The notes under the pieces: model-generated | Databases searched by the model: none | The model's input: the letters and a program-made list of their open reading frames with translations, nothing else | What the model was told of the DNA's origin: nothing | Made by a program: the position numbers and the translations under genes | Assembly: GCA_031761405.1 (NCBI GenBank) | Contig: JASEVX010000008.1 | Location: forward strand, 38,211,511-38,275,510 | Origin: Serripes groenlandicus | Lineage: Eukaryota; Mollusca; Bivalvia; Cardiida; Cardiidae | Reading direction: 5' to 3' | Length of the DNA stretch: 64,000 bases | Shown: positions 1 to 12,700 of the stretch, in pieces | Position numbering within the stretch: position 1 is the first letter of the stretch | Layout: each line of letters starts with the position of its first letter

Positions 1-76
1 TAATCAAAAGAAAAAATCAATAAGATTGGATAAATGTCACTACTAGTTTGGTCAAATTTTGCTAATTAAGGTGTCA

Positions 77-308
77 TTAACCATCATCCCTCACATACAA
101 AAAATCTGCAGCAGACAACTTTGATAACATACCCGAAAAAATTGGAAACTCCCTTTAAATGAAAGTACAATAATTGAATAGAGTTGAAAACATGGTGACA
201 AAAGGAGAAATTGCTTGTTTTGAGCAATTTCTTCTTTTGTCGCTATGTTTTCAAAAAGCTGTCTGCTTCAGAGGCATCAAAAAGTGTCTATATGAGGGAG
301 AGGGTTAA
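77..308 (-). mobile_element. TTAA foldback MITE (piggyBac-like), reverse
   Basis: TTAA at both ends (77-80, 305-308), degenerate CCCTCACATAC start and GAGGGAGAGGG end. The central hairpin is intact, with GAAATTGCTTG facing GAGCAATTTC. It lies in the intron after PFAS exon 11. Confidence 0.8.
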
Positions 309-322
309 TACCATTATAAAAG

Positions 323-392
323 TCTTCGGCATGATCCGGCGTGGGATTAAACCAACATTCGAAGCGGATGCTCTACCGCTACACCAATAAGG
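323..392 (-). repeat. tRNA-derived SINE head or tRNA pseudogene
   Basis: On the minus strand TTGGTGTAGCGGTAGAGCAT resembles an A box and GGTTTAATCCC resembles a degenerate B box. The arms pair poorly, so it is not a good functional tRNA. Confidence 0.55.
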
Positions 393-484
393 CGGTCAAC
401 ATCTTGGACAATGTTTTAAAGTTTCTTTCAAATCAAAATCCAATCAGGACTACAAAAATATAACTATATGTAATGTTGAATCAC

Positions 485-796
485 CTTCTGTGGCATTTTT
501 CCTAGAACATGATCTAGCTCTAGATCTACAGGGTATTTCTTTAGAAAACCATCTTTCTCATCTATTCCCTTTTCAATGGCTTCTGTTTTAGTGACATGAC
601 CATTCACTGAAAAACCATTGGTTACTTTAGATTCATCTTCTTCATTATTTGCAGACTGCTCTTTATCTGTAACCTCCATAGTCTCGTCATCACATGAACC
701 TCCATTCTCCATCTTTTTCATCCTTTTCACATCCAATTTGTCTAAATCTTCTACTTGGTGTCTTTTGGTACTATGCATGAAGTCTTCTAGACGAAT
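485..796 (-). CDS. PFAS: PFAS exon 11 with long acidic linker
   Basis: Residues 598-701, phase 0 at both ends (acceptor TTAATAG, donor AAG|GTGATT). The end, [16 protein letters not shown], is the conserved entry to the second synthetase domain. The roughly 88 residues before it are weakly conserved, hydrophilic and acidic (runs such as NNEEDES), with a basic patch KRMKK. Vertebrate PFAS has roughly 28 residues between the TGD strand and this motif, so this linker is about 60 longer and probably disordered. Later exons lie outside the window. Confidence 0.93.
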
Positions 797-3700
797 CTAT
801 TAATACAAAGTATAGCTTTAACCCTTTCCCCCTGTAGACACATTTTGACCCATCTGCAGCAGACAACTTTAAAAACATTGGGCTGAAGCAGAAATTGCTT
901 ATGATGAACAATTTCTACTTTTGCCACAATGTTTTCAACTCCTTTCAAAAATTACATTTATTCACTATTTTTGGCTAGTCGTCTGCTGCAGAGTTGGTGG
1001 TATGTGGAAGAAGGTTTACTCATTTCCTGATATGCAATTTTAATTACTTAAAATTAAAAACATTTAACAGAAAAATTAACTTATGAAACTTCTTTTGCCT
1101 ACAGTTCTCAAAGATAACGGATTCATGCTAAATTGTCATTGACTTAATCAGTTGCAGTCTATGAATTAATCATTATTATCATACTTATTATTCAAACATA
1201 ACAAAAGAGCATTGATTCCCATGATTCTTTATATATTCTGCAGAAACCAATTTTAATTTGATATCTCATTGACCTTTGACTAGTCGACCTAATAAAAACG
1301 TAGGGGTAAGCTACTCAGTGAATCAAACCATCTTGTGAAATTAAAGACACATGGTCAAAGGGTTCTTGGAATATTGGTCAGAAACCGATTTAACCTTTGA
1401 CCCAGTGACCCCAATAACAATAGTGGTCAGCTTACCATAGATTCCAATCAATCTTTGAAGTTTGATGAGACAAAATGAGCCAGTCTATGCAAAAGGTATA
1501 GGTTGGTATTTCAGTGTAAACAGACAGACTTACATTTCCTATTGACATTCTCAAATTAACCTGTCTTTGCACTGAAGTTGTCAAGCTTGTAGAAAAGACC
1601 TGACCCAAACTTTACTTTACAATATTCAGAAGTGTCCTAACCTTTCCCACATAGCCTTCTGACGCCTCTGTAGAAGACAACTTTTGAAAACTTTGTGTCA
1701 AAAGGAGAAAATGCTTGTTTTGATGAAATTTCTTCTTTTGTCAAAGTTTTCATTATTCGTCTGCAATTTCTCCTTTCGACACAATGTTTTCAACTCTATT
1801 CAATAAGAATGTCAACATTTAGGGAGATTTTCCATATTATTGTTGATTTTGCAGATTTGTTGAATGAGGGAAAGGGTTAATGAATAAATTTCTCTCCCTT
1901 ACTTTTCCATCACCGGTTACCGTTCCGACAAATGATACAGGACATCTCTCTCGGTCTCCAATCTTTTTCAGAACTTCCATATTGTTTCTAGACAGGAGAA
2001 TGGCGTTGGTTTCCTGGTACTCGGCTCCCCACAATTCCATTATACTTATTGTTGGATCACCAAGCTGGAAATCAGCTGCTCTAATTATAGCACCAGCTGG
2101 TTCCACTATCTCCTTCAGTACATTACCTACAATTTGGGAAACAGTTCAACTTGAATCTTGGAATAACCAATCAAAATTTTATAACAAACCTTATGTTTGA
2201 ATAACCTTATAAATCTAACCAATAAAACAGGAGATATCTAAATTTTGAATATCTAACCATCATTCCCCACTTATATCAAGCCTGCAGGAGATGAATTTAA
2301 AAACATCTCTGCAAAACTATGAAAAATCCCTGTAATCATTTAATTGATTTGAAGCAATTTTTCCGTTTCCTACAACTTTTTCAAAAGAATTGTTGTTCAA
2401 CCCTCTCCCCGTTATATATGGCATTTGGAGCTTTTGCAACAGAAAACTTCTGAAATATTTCCTTTTGTTAGTGTTTTGGACTTTTTGCCACATGTACTTG
2501 CATTTACAGAGATTTTCTATGTTATTGCTTAGAAAAATTTGAAGTTGTCTGCAGCAGTTTTATTGTTTGCCAGACAGGTTAAACCCTTTCCCACATATAG
2601 ACGCTTTCTGATGCCTCTGTAGCAGATGACTTTTAAAAACATTATGACAAAAGTAGATATTGCTCAAAACAACTCATTTCAGTAATTATACCATGATTTA
2701 TAAAGCTTTACCATATGTTGGCCTATACACTTTCAAAGTCGTCTACTGGTTATTGTATGGTGAAAGGGTTAAAGTTCTACTTACCATTACCGCCTGCGCC
2801 CTGATCATGTATACTAGCTATTGGATTTTTGGAGCCCATCTCAATACAGGCCCGGATAACGCGGTTCAGCTTCTGCTCCATCTCTGCATCACCCCTCTGT
2901 ACGGCCCCAAAATCAAGCTCCATCTTGTTGTCCCCTTGTACCTGCACGGAGGATGCAGCCCCGCCTCCTACTCCAATTCTGTAAACAGGACCACCGACCT
3001 TGGCTACCTCCATGTCTGTGAAAGAAATCAATCTTTCGTCATAACATACAACAATTCTGCAGCAGACGACTTCAAAAACTTTTTCACAAAACATTGAAAC
3101 ATCTCTACAAATGAAGGTATAATTAATAAACAAAGTTGAAAACATTATGGCAAAAGGAGACATTGCTAGTTTTGAGCAATTTCTTCTTTTGTCACAATTT
3201 TTTCAAAAGTCGTCTGCTGCAGGGGCGTCAGAAAGCATCTATATCTGGGAAATGGTTAACAACTTTTCACATACAATCTGCAGCAGATGACTTTGAATAC
3301 ATCCGGGCTAATTTATAAAAGAAATGCCCATTTGTGAGGATATAATTATTGGATAGTCGAAAAGGTAATCTGTGTCTACGAGTGGGAGAGGGTTTACCCA
3401 TTATCCAATTGTATATCTCTTATGATCTAATGAAATAGATTACATATACATGTACTACGGTGATTTATAGAAATATACAAGGATAAGACAAGAATATTTC
3501 TTAGTAGGAAATATTTCCAAGGGAAGATCATCTGTTAGCAGATGCTACAAAATGACCACCTACGTTAGCATGCATACAGTCAGTCACACAAGAGAAAATA
3601 AAAGTTTTGCTACTGAAGACTGGGTATTGCTTCATACATCAATCATAATGCCTAAATATATAAGACAGTGCTTCTTTGATTATCCTGCAGCTGGCAGCTT

Positions 3701-6700
3701 AACCCTTTCCACAAAAAGCAAAACTGTAACAGGAGACTTTGAATTCACGAAGGCAAACATATGGAAAATCTCTATAAATGAATGATAAACTAGATGGTTG
3801 TTTTTGTCACAAAAACATATGTCTCCCCCATTGCAGTTTGTCAATGATTGTGAAACTGACAAAGAATATTAAAATATTGAGAAGAAGTCTAGTGAAATAA
3901 TTAAATTTCATTGTTGAGTGTGAAATGAAACTGTACTCAAGAGAGGGGTGTTTTTTCCTTGACCTCTGCACATCTTCTTTATATGAAGAACATTTGTGGT
4001 AAGCTATTTTAAAATCCTTCGAATTGTTCAAAAGTTATTGAACGGACACTAAATATAGTAGTATGACCTTTGACCGTGAACCAAAGTGGATGTAACATGC
4101 GCTCTGCATATCTCCTCAGTATAGTAAACATTTGTGGCGAGTTATTTCAAAATACTTCAAGTGATTCAAAAGTTATTGATTGAGCATGAAATATAGTCAT
4201 TTGACCTTTGACCTGTAATTGCAACCTTGACCTTGAATCAAAGTGATTGTAACATGCACTCTGCACATCGTCTCAGTATGGTGAACAATTTTATGGTCAG
4301 TAATTTTAAAATCATACAGAAAATAGTCATATGACCTTTGACCTCTAATAGCTACCTTGACCTTGAACAAAGGTGGTTGTTACATGCGCTATGCTCATAG
4401 TCTGAGTATGGTGAATATTTTTGGAGAGTTATTTCAAAATCATTCAAGCAGTTCAAAAATTATTGAGCGGACATGTAATATAGCCATATGACCTCTGACC
4501 ACTAGTTTCGACCTTGACCCAAAGTGGTTGTAACATGTGCTCTGCACATTGTCTCAATATGGTGAACCTTTTATTTTAAAACCCTTCAAGCAGTTCAAAA
4601 GTTAATGAGCGGACACTATTTGTGACAGACAGACACAAAGTGCAAAAACAATATGTCTCCCCATTATATGAAGGAGATATAATTATTGCATAGAGTTTAA
4701 AACATAGTAGCAAAATGAAAAATTGCACATGATGAACAACTTTGTCTTTTGACACAATGTTTTCAACAAGAGTGTTACCCACCTGCAGACGCATTTTGAT
4801 GCAATAGCAGCAGGCGACTTTATTAGACAATTTTATTTAACAATTAAGCTATCTTTTTTGGACATTTTCAGGTCTTTGTCACAATGTTTTCAAAGTCGTC
4901 TGCTGCAGATTTGTCATACGAGGGAAAGGCTCATTAACCCTTTCCCTCATATAGACGCTTTCTGATGCCTCTGCAGCAGACGGCTTTTTGAAAACATGGT
5001 GACAAAAGAAGAAATTACTCAAAACAAGCAAATTTCTCGTTTTGCCACAATGTTTTCCACTTTTAGTCATAGGTTATCAATTCAATTATAGAGATTTTCT
5101 ATCTTTTGACAACATATGTTCAAAGTCGTCTACTGCAGAATTGTTGTATGAGGGAAAGGGTTAACCTTTGCATGTGTGAAAGGGAATGTCTTCTCCTACG
5201 CTATTCTACTCGCTAATAAAAAACTCACGCTCAGGCAGTTATTTGTTAACATACTTAACTATCACTCATGAATGAACCCGTTCCCACATATAGATGCTTT
5301 CTGAGGCCTCTGCAGCAGACAGCTTTTTGAAAACATGACGACAAAAGAAGAAATTGCTCAAAGCGAACAATTTCTCCTTTTGTCACCATGTTTTCAACTC
5401 TAGTCAATTATTGTATTTTCATTTAAAGAGATTTTCAAAAAGAATTCTGGTATGTTTTCAAATTCATCAGTTGCTGATTTGTTGTATGTGGGCAAGGTAT
5501 AATTCCACTGGTTATGAAACTATCAGTGATGTCTTTTATAATGTGAGCCTTTAGGATTCCACAAGAATAGTTGATAGAATAGACTTTAACCCTTTCCTAC
5601 TCGTAGATGCATTTTGACGCATCTGCAGCAGACGACTTTTGAAAACATTGTGGCAAAAAAAAGAAATTGCTCAAAACGTGGGAAAGGGTTAAATAAACTT
5701 ATTAGCCTTTGAATGTGTGATAGGGAATGTCATCTCCTACGCTTTTCTACCCGCTAAAAACAAACTTATGCTCAGGCAGTTATTTGTTACACAGAGGTCA
5801 AGATAAGGAGGGGTTTACAACTCTTTTCCCCATGAACATGTGTGCCAAGTAACTTCGGAATCCTTTAACCCTTTCCCTCATATAGGTGCTTTTTGATGCC
5901 TCTGCTGTAGACGGCTTTTTGAAAACATAGTGACGAAAGAAGAAATTGCACAAAACGAGCAATTTCTCCTTTTGACACAATGTTTTCCACTGTAAGTCCT
6001 ATGTTATTCATTTAATTATTGAAATTTTCCAGTTTTTGACAAAATATGTTCAAAGTCGTCTGCTGCAGAATTGACGTATGAGGTAAAGGGATAAGGCATG
6101 GTTGAGATGTGGGCTGGAAAAGTAACAGTCCTATCAAACAGAATTCATTTTGATCTTTATATCATGCGCCTCATCAGTGAACAATTCAGCCAAGTTTCTT
6201 GAAATCCTATGATGCATGGTTAAGATGCGGCCCTGACATCACTGAAGCACACATACACATACATACATACACCAAACTGCCATTGTGACAGCTATATTAA
6301 GCTCACCGCAAGTTGGCTCAACAATATTTTAATAGAGATAAAAGCTTTGTGGCAAATGTAGAGATTTTTACCTATGGTAGACTTTAGAAACAAATAATCT
6401 GTGCAAGTTTTTTAAAATCTGCAGCAGACATTGCAAAAATGTGAAAGAATGATTATTGAATCGAGTTAAAAACATTGTGACAACTTCTCCTTTTGACTTG
6501 ACATAATCTAGTCAAAATATGAATAATGCCTTATAATGCTAGAATTTGAAACATTGTGGCAAGTGCAGTGACTCCAGAATAACGCAAACACACTTTAATT
6601 GCTGTAAGTCTAAAGGGAGGTACTAATGCAAGCTTTCAAGATTCATTATCACCACAAAGTTGAAAGACTGTTGTTAGTTGCAGGATTTTCCAAACAAATC

Positions 6701-9700
6701 GCCTACAGATAAAAAACCTATAGAACACTTACAGATACTAAACTTGTACTTGTTATCAAAATGCAATTTCAGGTCGGAAATTGTTCCAGGAAATGCAGAA
6801 AATGCTAGAAACAAGAATTTCTTTGTTACTATCAAATTTGTCAAACGTTAATATTGTTTTATTGAGGTTTCATGCAGTTTTAAACAGTATTTCTGTCATA
6901 TCACAAATAAAATGACTACGATCTCTGGGTGGCTGAGAAATATGTCTTGCACAGGTGCACTCAATCTTGGACACAGCGAGCGAAGACTGTAGCCGGTGAA
7001 ATAAAGTCTTGATTCCCCCACACAACTCCAATAGGAAAAGGTTGATTCCTACCGACATTGTTTGTTGAAGCAAATTTCAAAATTTCAGATTTTTTGGAAA
7101 ACATATAGGAACCATGATGGTCCTAAAGCGCTCACCTTATTTGATAGAAATCACAGTTTTCAATGTTCTTACTTTATCCATACAAGGAAAACAAGAAACA
7201 CCTGGTGGTCATGTTTATCAACACACTGTAATAATTGTCATAATCTTGGTAAAGGGTCAGCCAAGAGTGACATTAGTACCAAATTATTTTAATGATTGAT
7301 TGGTGTTTTTCACTGCCTTTAACAATCTTTCAGTTACATGACAGCATTTCCTGGGTAAGATTCCAGTGCTACTGATCCAGCTGGACAGTCGTAACCCCAC
7401 AATCCTGAGCGCCAAGGAGGGCAGCCATTACTACCATTTCTAAAGTCTTTGGTATGACACCACTGGAGATTTGAATGGATCAAAGAAAATTGAAGGAATT
7501 TAAGAGAGGACATTGAGAGGATGCTTCCTATGAAGTTTCAACCAAATTGGTCAAGTGGTTAGGGAGAAGAAGTCGTTTAAAGGAAAAAGTTAACGCACGC
7601 ACACAAGCACGGACGCACGACGGAGAATACACCATGACATAAGCTCGACTGGCTTTCAGCCAGTGGAGCTAAAAATGTATTCTTTAACTAAAGAATTGAG
7701 TTTCAACGGTTTTCTATTCATGTAACAGCGACCTTGACCATGTCCCTAGGAACCCCAAAAGCAATACCATGAGAGGTATCAATAAACACTTTCTACATTC
7801 CAAGTTTGGCTACAATATGTCAACCACAATTACAGTTATTCAGTTTCAACTGTTTTTCTATTTTTAGTAACAGCCACCTTGAACATGACCCTAGGGACTC
7901 ACAATGCAATCCCATGAAAGGTCTCCATAAACTCTTTCTACAAACTAAGTTTGGTTTCAATATGTCAACCATAACTCAAGATATTTAGTTTCAACCATTT
8001 CTCTATTTTAATAACAGTGGCCTTGATCTTGACCCTAGGGACCCCAAACACAATCCCATGAAAGGTCTCCATAAACTCTTTCTTCATACCAAGTTTAGTT
8101 ACAATATGTCATCTGTAACTAAAATTATTCAGTTTCAACCGTTTTTCTATAAGTAAACAAGAGGGATATGATGGCCCTAGTTCGCTCACCTTAATTATAC
8201 AATGAACTGCAATGCAAAACACATCAAGACAATAAATTTGAATGCAACCTCCAGTGTTAACAAGATTTTTTTACCCGATATGACCTATATTCCAACATGG
8301 ACTAGATAATGCGGCCTCCGGAGTTTGAACAATATTTTCCTTTATTGACCTTGTGTCTGACTCAATATGGCCCATATTCGAACACAACCTAGATATATAA
8401 TTCAGACAAACATTCTGACAAAATTTCAAGCTGCTGAAGCAAAAAATGCGGCATCCAAAGTGTTAACTAGAAATATCACTGAAGGTGATGAATACCCCCA
8501 GCTGGTGCCCGACAATATACATATGTATGAGAAATTCAAGGGGCCACAACTTATTTAAAAATAATTCCAGTGCAACACGCCGACAATATGCACAACTAGG
8601 CTTGGTATCAATCATTCTTGTGAAGTTATAGTGAACTCTGACCAAGGATTGCTGAGAAATAGTGTTCACAAGAAATGTCTACAGACCAACGCACCGACCG
8701 ACAAGCGTGACTCCTATATAGCCCCCATTTACTATGTATCTGTAGGTATAACAAGATTTTCCTTCAATTTGGCCTAGTGACCTAGTTTTTCACCCTATAT
8801 GACCCATATTCGAACTTGGCTTAGATATCATTCAGATAAACATTCTCTTTAAATGTCAAGCTGATGTAGCAAAAAATGCATCTTCTACAGAGTAAACAAG
8901 ATTTCCCTTGAATTTGGCCTAGTGACTTAGTTTCTTACCCAATATGACCCATATTCGAACTTGACCTAGATATCTTTAAGGCAAACATTCTGACAAAATT
9001 CCGAACTTCTGTTGTGGCCTCTAGAGTGTTAACAAGACTGTCCTTCAATTTGACCTAGTGACCTACTTTTTGACCCAACATGACCCATGTTCAAATTTGA
9101 CTTACGTATCATCCAAGACAAATATTCTGATAAAGTTTCATCATGTTCAAGTTAAAAATGCAGTGTCCAGAGTTTTAACAAGATTTTCCTTCAATTTAGC
9201 CTAGTGACCTAGTTTTTAACCCAGCATGACCCATATTCGAACTTGGCCTAGATGTCATTTAGATAAACATTCTGACCAAATTTCAAGCTGCTGTAGCCAA
9301 AAAAGCTTCTACAGAGTTAACAAGATTTTCATATTCGAACTTGATCTACATATCAAGACAAACATTCTGATAAAGTTTCAACATGCTCAAGTTGAAAATG
9401 TGGCTTCTACAGTGTTAACACGATTTTCCTTCAATTTGGCCTAGTGACCTACTTTTTGACCCAATATGACCCATATTCGAACTTGACCTAAAAATGTTTA
9501 AGACAAACATTCTGACAAATTTCAAACTGCTGAAGCAAAAACTGCGACCTCTGCAGTGTTAACAAGATTTTCCTTCAATTTGACCTAGTGACCTACTTTT
9601 TGACCCATCATGACCCATGTTCGAACTTGACTTACATATCATGAAGACAAACATTCTGATAAAGTTTCAACATGCTCAAGTTGAAAATGTGGCCTCCAAA

Positions 9701-12700
9701 GTGTTAACAAAATTTCCTTTCAATTTGACCTAGTGACCTAGTTTTTGACCTCATATGGCCCAGTTTTGAAATGTCCAAGATTTGAGGGAGATGAATGTTC
9801 AGATAAACTTTCATGAGGATAAGATGCAAATTGTAGGCTGTAGTGTTAACAAGCTCAAATGTTGACGGCACAGGACGGAAGACGGACAAAATGTGATCCC
9901 AATAACTCACCTTGCACGAGCTAAAAAATATCTTGACCTTAGGGGCCCCAAATGCAATTCCATGGAATGTCTCCATAAACTGTTTCGATATACTAAGTTT
10001 GGTTACAATATGTCACCTGTAACTAAAGATATTCTGTTTCGAACGCAATCCTACGAAAAAGGTCTCCATAAACCTTTTCTACCTCCATAGTTTGGTTACA
10101 ATATGTCACTGTAACTAAAGATATTCAGTTTCAACTGTTTTTCTATACTTAGTAACAGCAACCTTGACCCTAGGGCCCCCAAATGCAAACCCATGAAATG
10201 TCTCCATACAAAGTTTGGTAACAATATGTCAAACGTAACTAAAGATATTCTGTAACATAGGCGAGTTTGACATTAACAACGGCCACCCGAAAATCGGCAT
10301 CGTGATTCTAATAACCAGGTTTCAACACTGTTAATAATGTTGGTAAAGTGTCACCAAAGGAACATTTGTGCCAAATGTTATTGAAATATGGCCAGCATTT
10401 TTTTTACAAGAAGACTTCATTATCATTGCCATGGCAACTAGAGCTCCGCATGGAAATAAATTCTTCGAACTGCATGGAAACATCTAAGGAACATCCCTGT
10501 TAAGTTTTATCATAATTGGCCAAGCCCTTTGGGAGATGTCATTTGAAGCCAAATGCTAAATGTTGATGGTTGGATGGACCAAAACCGGTTACAATAGCTC
10601 ACCATGAGCCTCAGACTGTGGTGAATTAAAAATCTCTTTAAATGAAATTTTTGATATTGAATCAAGTTGAAAACATTGCAGCAAAGGATAAACTTACAAG
10701 TAATACAACAAAAGTCAACGGAGGACAATATAGATCCCCTATCAGGGCCTACTTCAAACAGTTATAGCATTATGTTAAGTCACACAGTATCACCTATTGC
10801 AAGATAAAACACCTTTTCAATACTTGCATGCAAATGTTAACCAAGTCCATACAGGCCCTTGTCTTTAAATTTGTTGATATATGATAATTCTATGTCCAAA
10901 AAGGGGCACAATCCAGTCAAAATCCATTCCAGATTTATGGGACTTGACATACAAGGTCATCTAATGAAACTGAATAAGTGTGAAGTTTCAAAGCAACAGC
11001 ATACACAGTGTCTGATAAAAGGCCTTGCATGCAAAGGTTTGACCAAAATTCTAAGTCCAAAAAGGGGCACAATTCAGTCAAAATCCATTCCGGAGTTATG
11101 GGACTTGACATACAAGATCATCTAATGACCCTGAATAAGTGTGTGAAGTTTCAAAGCAACAGCATACACAGTGTCTGAGAAAAGGCCTTGCACACAAAGG
11201 TTTGACCAAGCTGGCAACGCGTACGCCAACGCGGACGCCGGGGTGACTACATAAGCTCCCCTATTTCTTCGAATAGGCGAGCTAATAATATATTGCTCAC
11301 TGGTATTGACCTGACCTTGACATTTGTGCAAAGATGAATATAATTACTAGATAGAGGTAATTTATTCATTTGCGATTTGCTTTATTAACCCTTTCCCTCA
11401 TACAGACGCTTTCTGACGCCTCAGATGCAGACGTCTTTTGAAAACATTGTGACAAAAGAAGAAATTGTTCAAAACAAGCAGTTTCTCCATTTGCAATAAT
11501 GTTTTTAACTCTTTTTAATAATTAAACTCTCATTTATGGAGATTTTTCCTGCTTTTGTATATAGGTTTTCAAAGTCATCTGCTACCTATTTGTTGTATGT
11601 GGGAAAGGGTTAAAACCCACTTATGTGAACTAAACAATTTAACCCTTTCAAACATACAACAATTGTGCAGCAGACAACCTTTCGAACATCAAGGATAAAA
11701 TACTGAAAATCTTAATAAAGAATTTATAATTATTGAGTATATGTGTATGTATATGTATCGTGGAAAAACAGAATGTGCTTATCATAAAAAGGTCTGTTGC
11801 AAATGCATCAACATGCGTCTTTATGTGGGAAAGGTTTAAATATATATTAAATCTTATGAAAACACATTTATGTCATGATTATTAAACATCTTTGCGCAAA
11901 GGTCAGAAACAGGTTCAAACTACATGTATGCTTGTATCCGATGTAATATACCCATTAAGTATTTCTTTATATGTGACAAGTGTAATATAACAGAACTAAA
12001 TCACTATTTGTGTATTCATCCACGAATGTTTACAAAATGGCGGAGAACGTGCATCCGGTAAACACAAACGTCACGATAGATGGACGAGGTAAAGGGACCA
12101 TTATCGGTAATAAAAATATCTTTTTGTGTGATTAGTTAACAGTCTATTAAGTATTACATGTTGGGACTATTTTCTGACAGCGAAAAAACAATTTTCTTTT
12201 TGTGTTTCGTCATGTGATAAAAAGAATCTGACATTCGTTGTCATTTCATTAAGTTTTATTAAACCTGTCCAAGAAATGTGTTATTACGCTCGCCAGAGGC
12301 TCGCTTAATATAAAATTTCTTGAACTTGTTTAATAAAACTTTATATAAATTGACAACTCATGACAGATCATATATACCCTTTCCCACCTACAACAAATCT
12401 GCAGCATACAACTTTGTTATCATCTGGACAAAACTCGAGAACATTTCTACAAATGAAAGTTTAATTATTTAATTATCTACAAAACTCTTCCTCTGTAGAT
12501 GCGTCACTATGTGTTTGTAAGTGGGAATGGGATAAAAACTTTTAAAAAAATGGCATAACCTACCTTTGATGGGAATTTCCTTGAGAATATGCGAGCCCTC
12601 TAGTTGACCTATACCCCCACTAAACATGATGGGCTTGATATATTCTCTCCTATCTCCGGGTCTTATATCCATCCCAAAGGAACGAGCAAATCCTGCCAAG

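Noticed and set aside
1880..2200. 106-codon plus-strand frame
   Set aside because: Antisense of PFAS exon 10.
2660..3097. 145-codon plus-strand frame
   Set aside because: It is the antisense shadow of PFAS exon 9 plus MITE sequence; the minus-strand reading is the conserved one.
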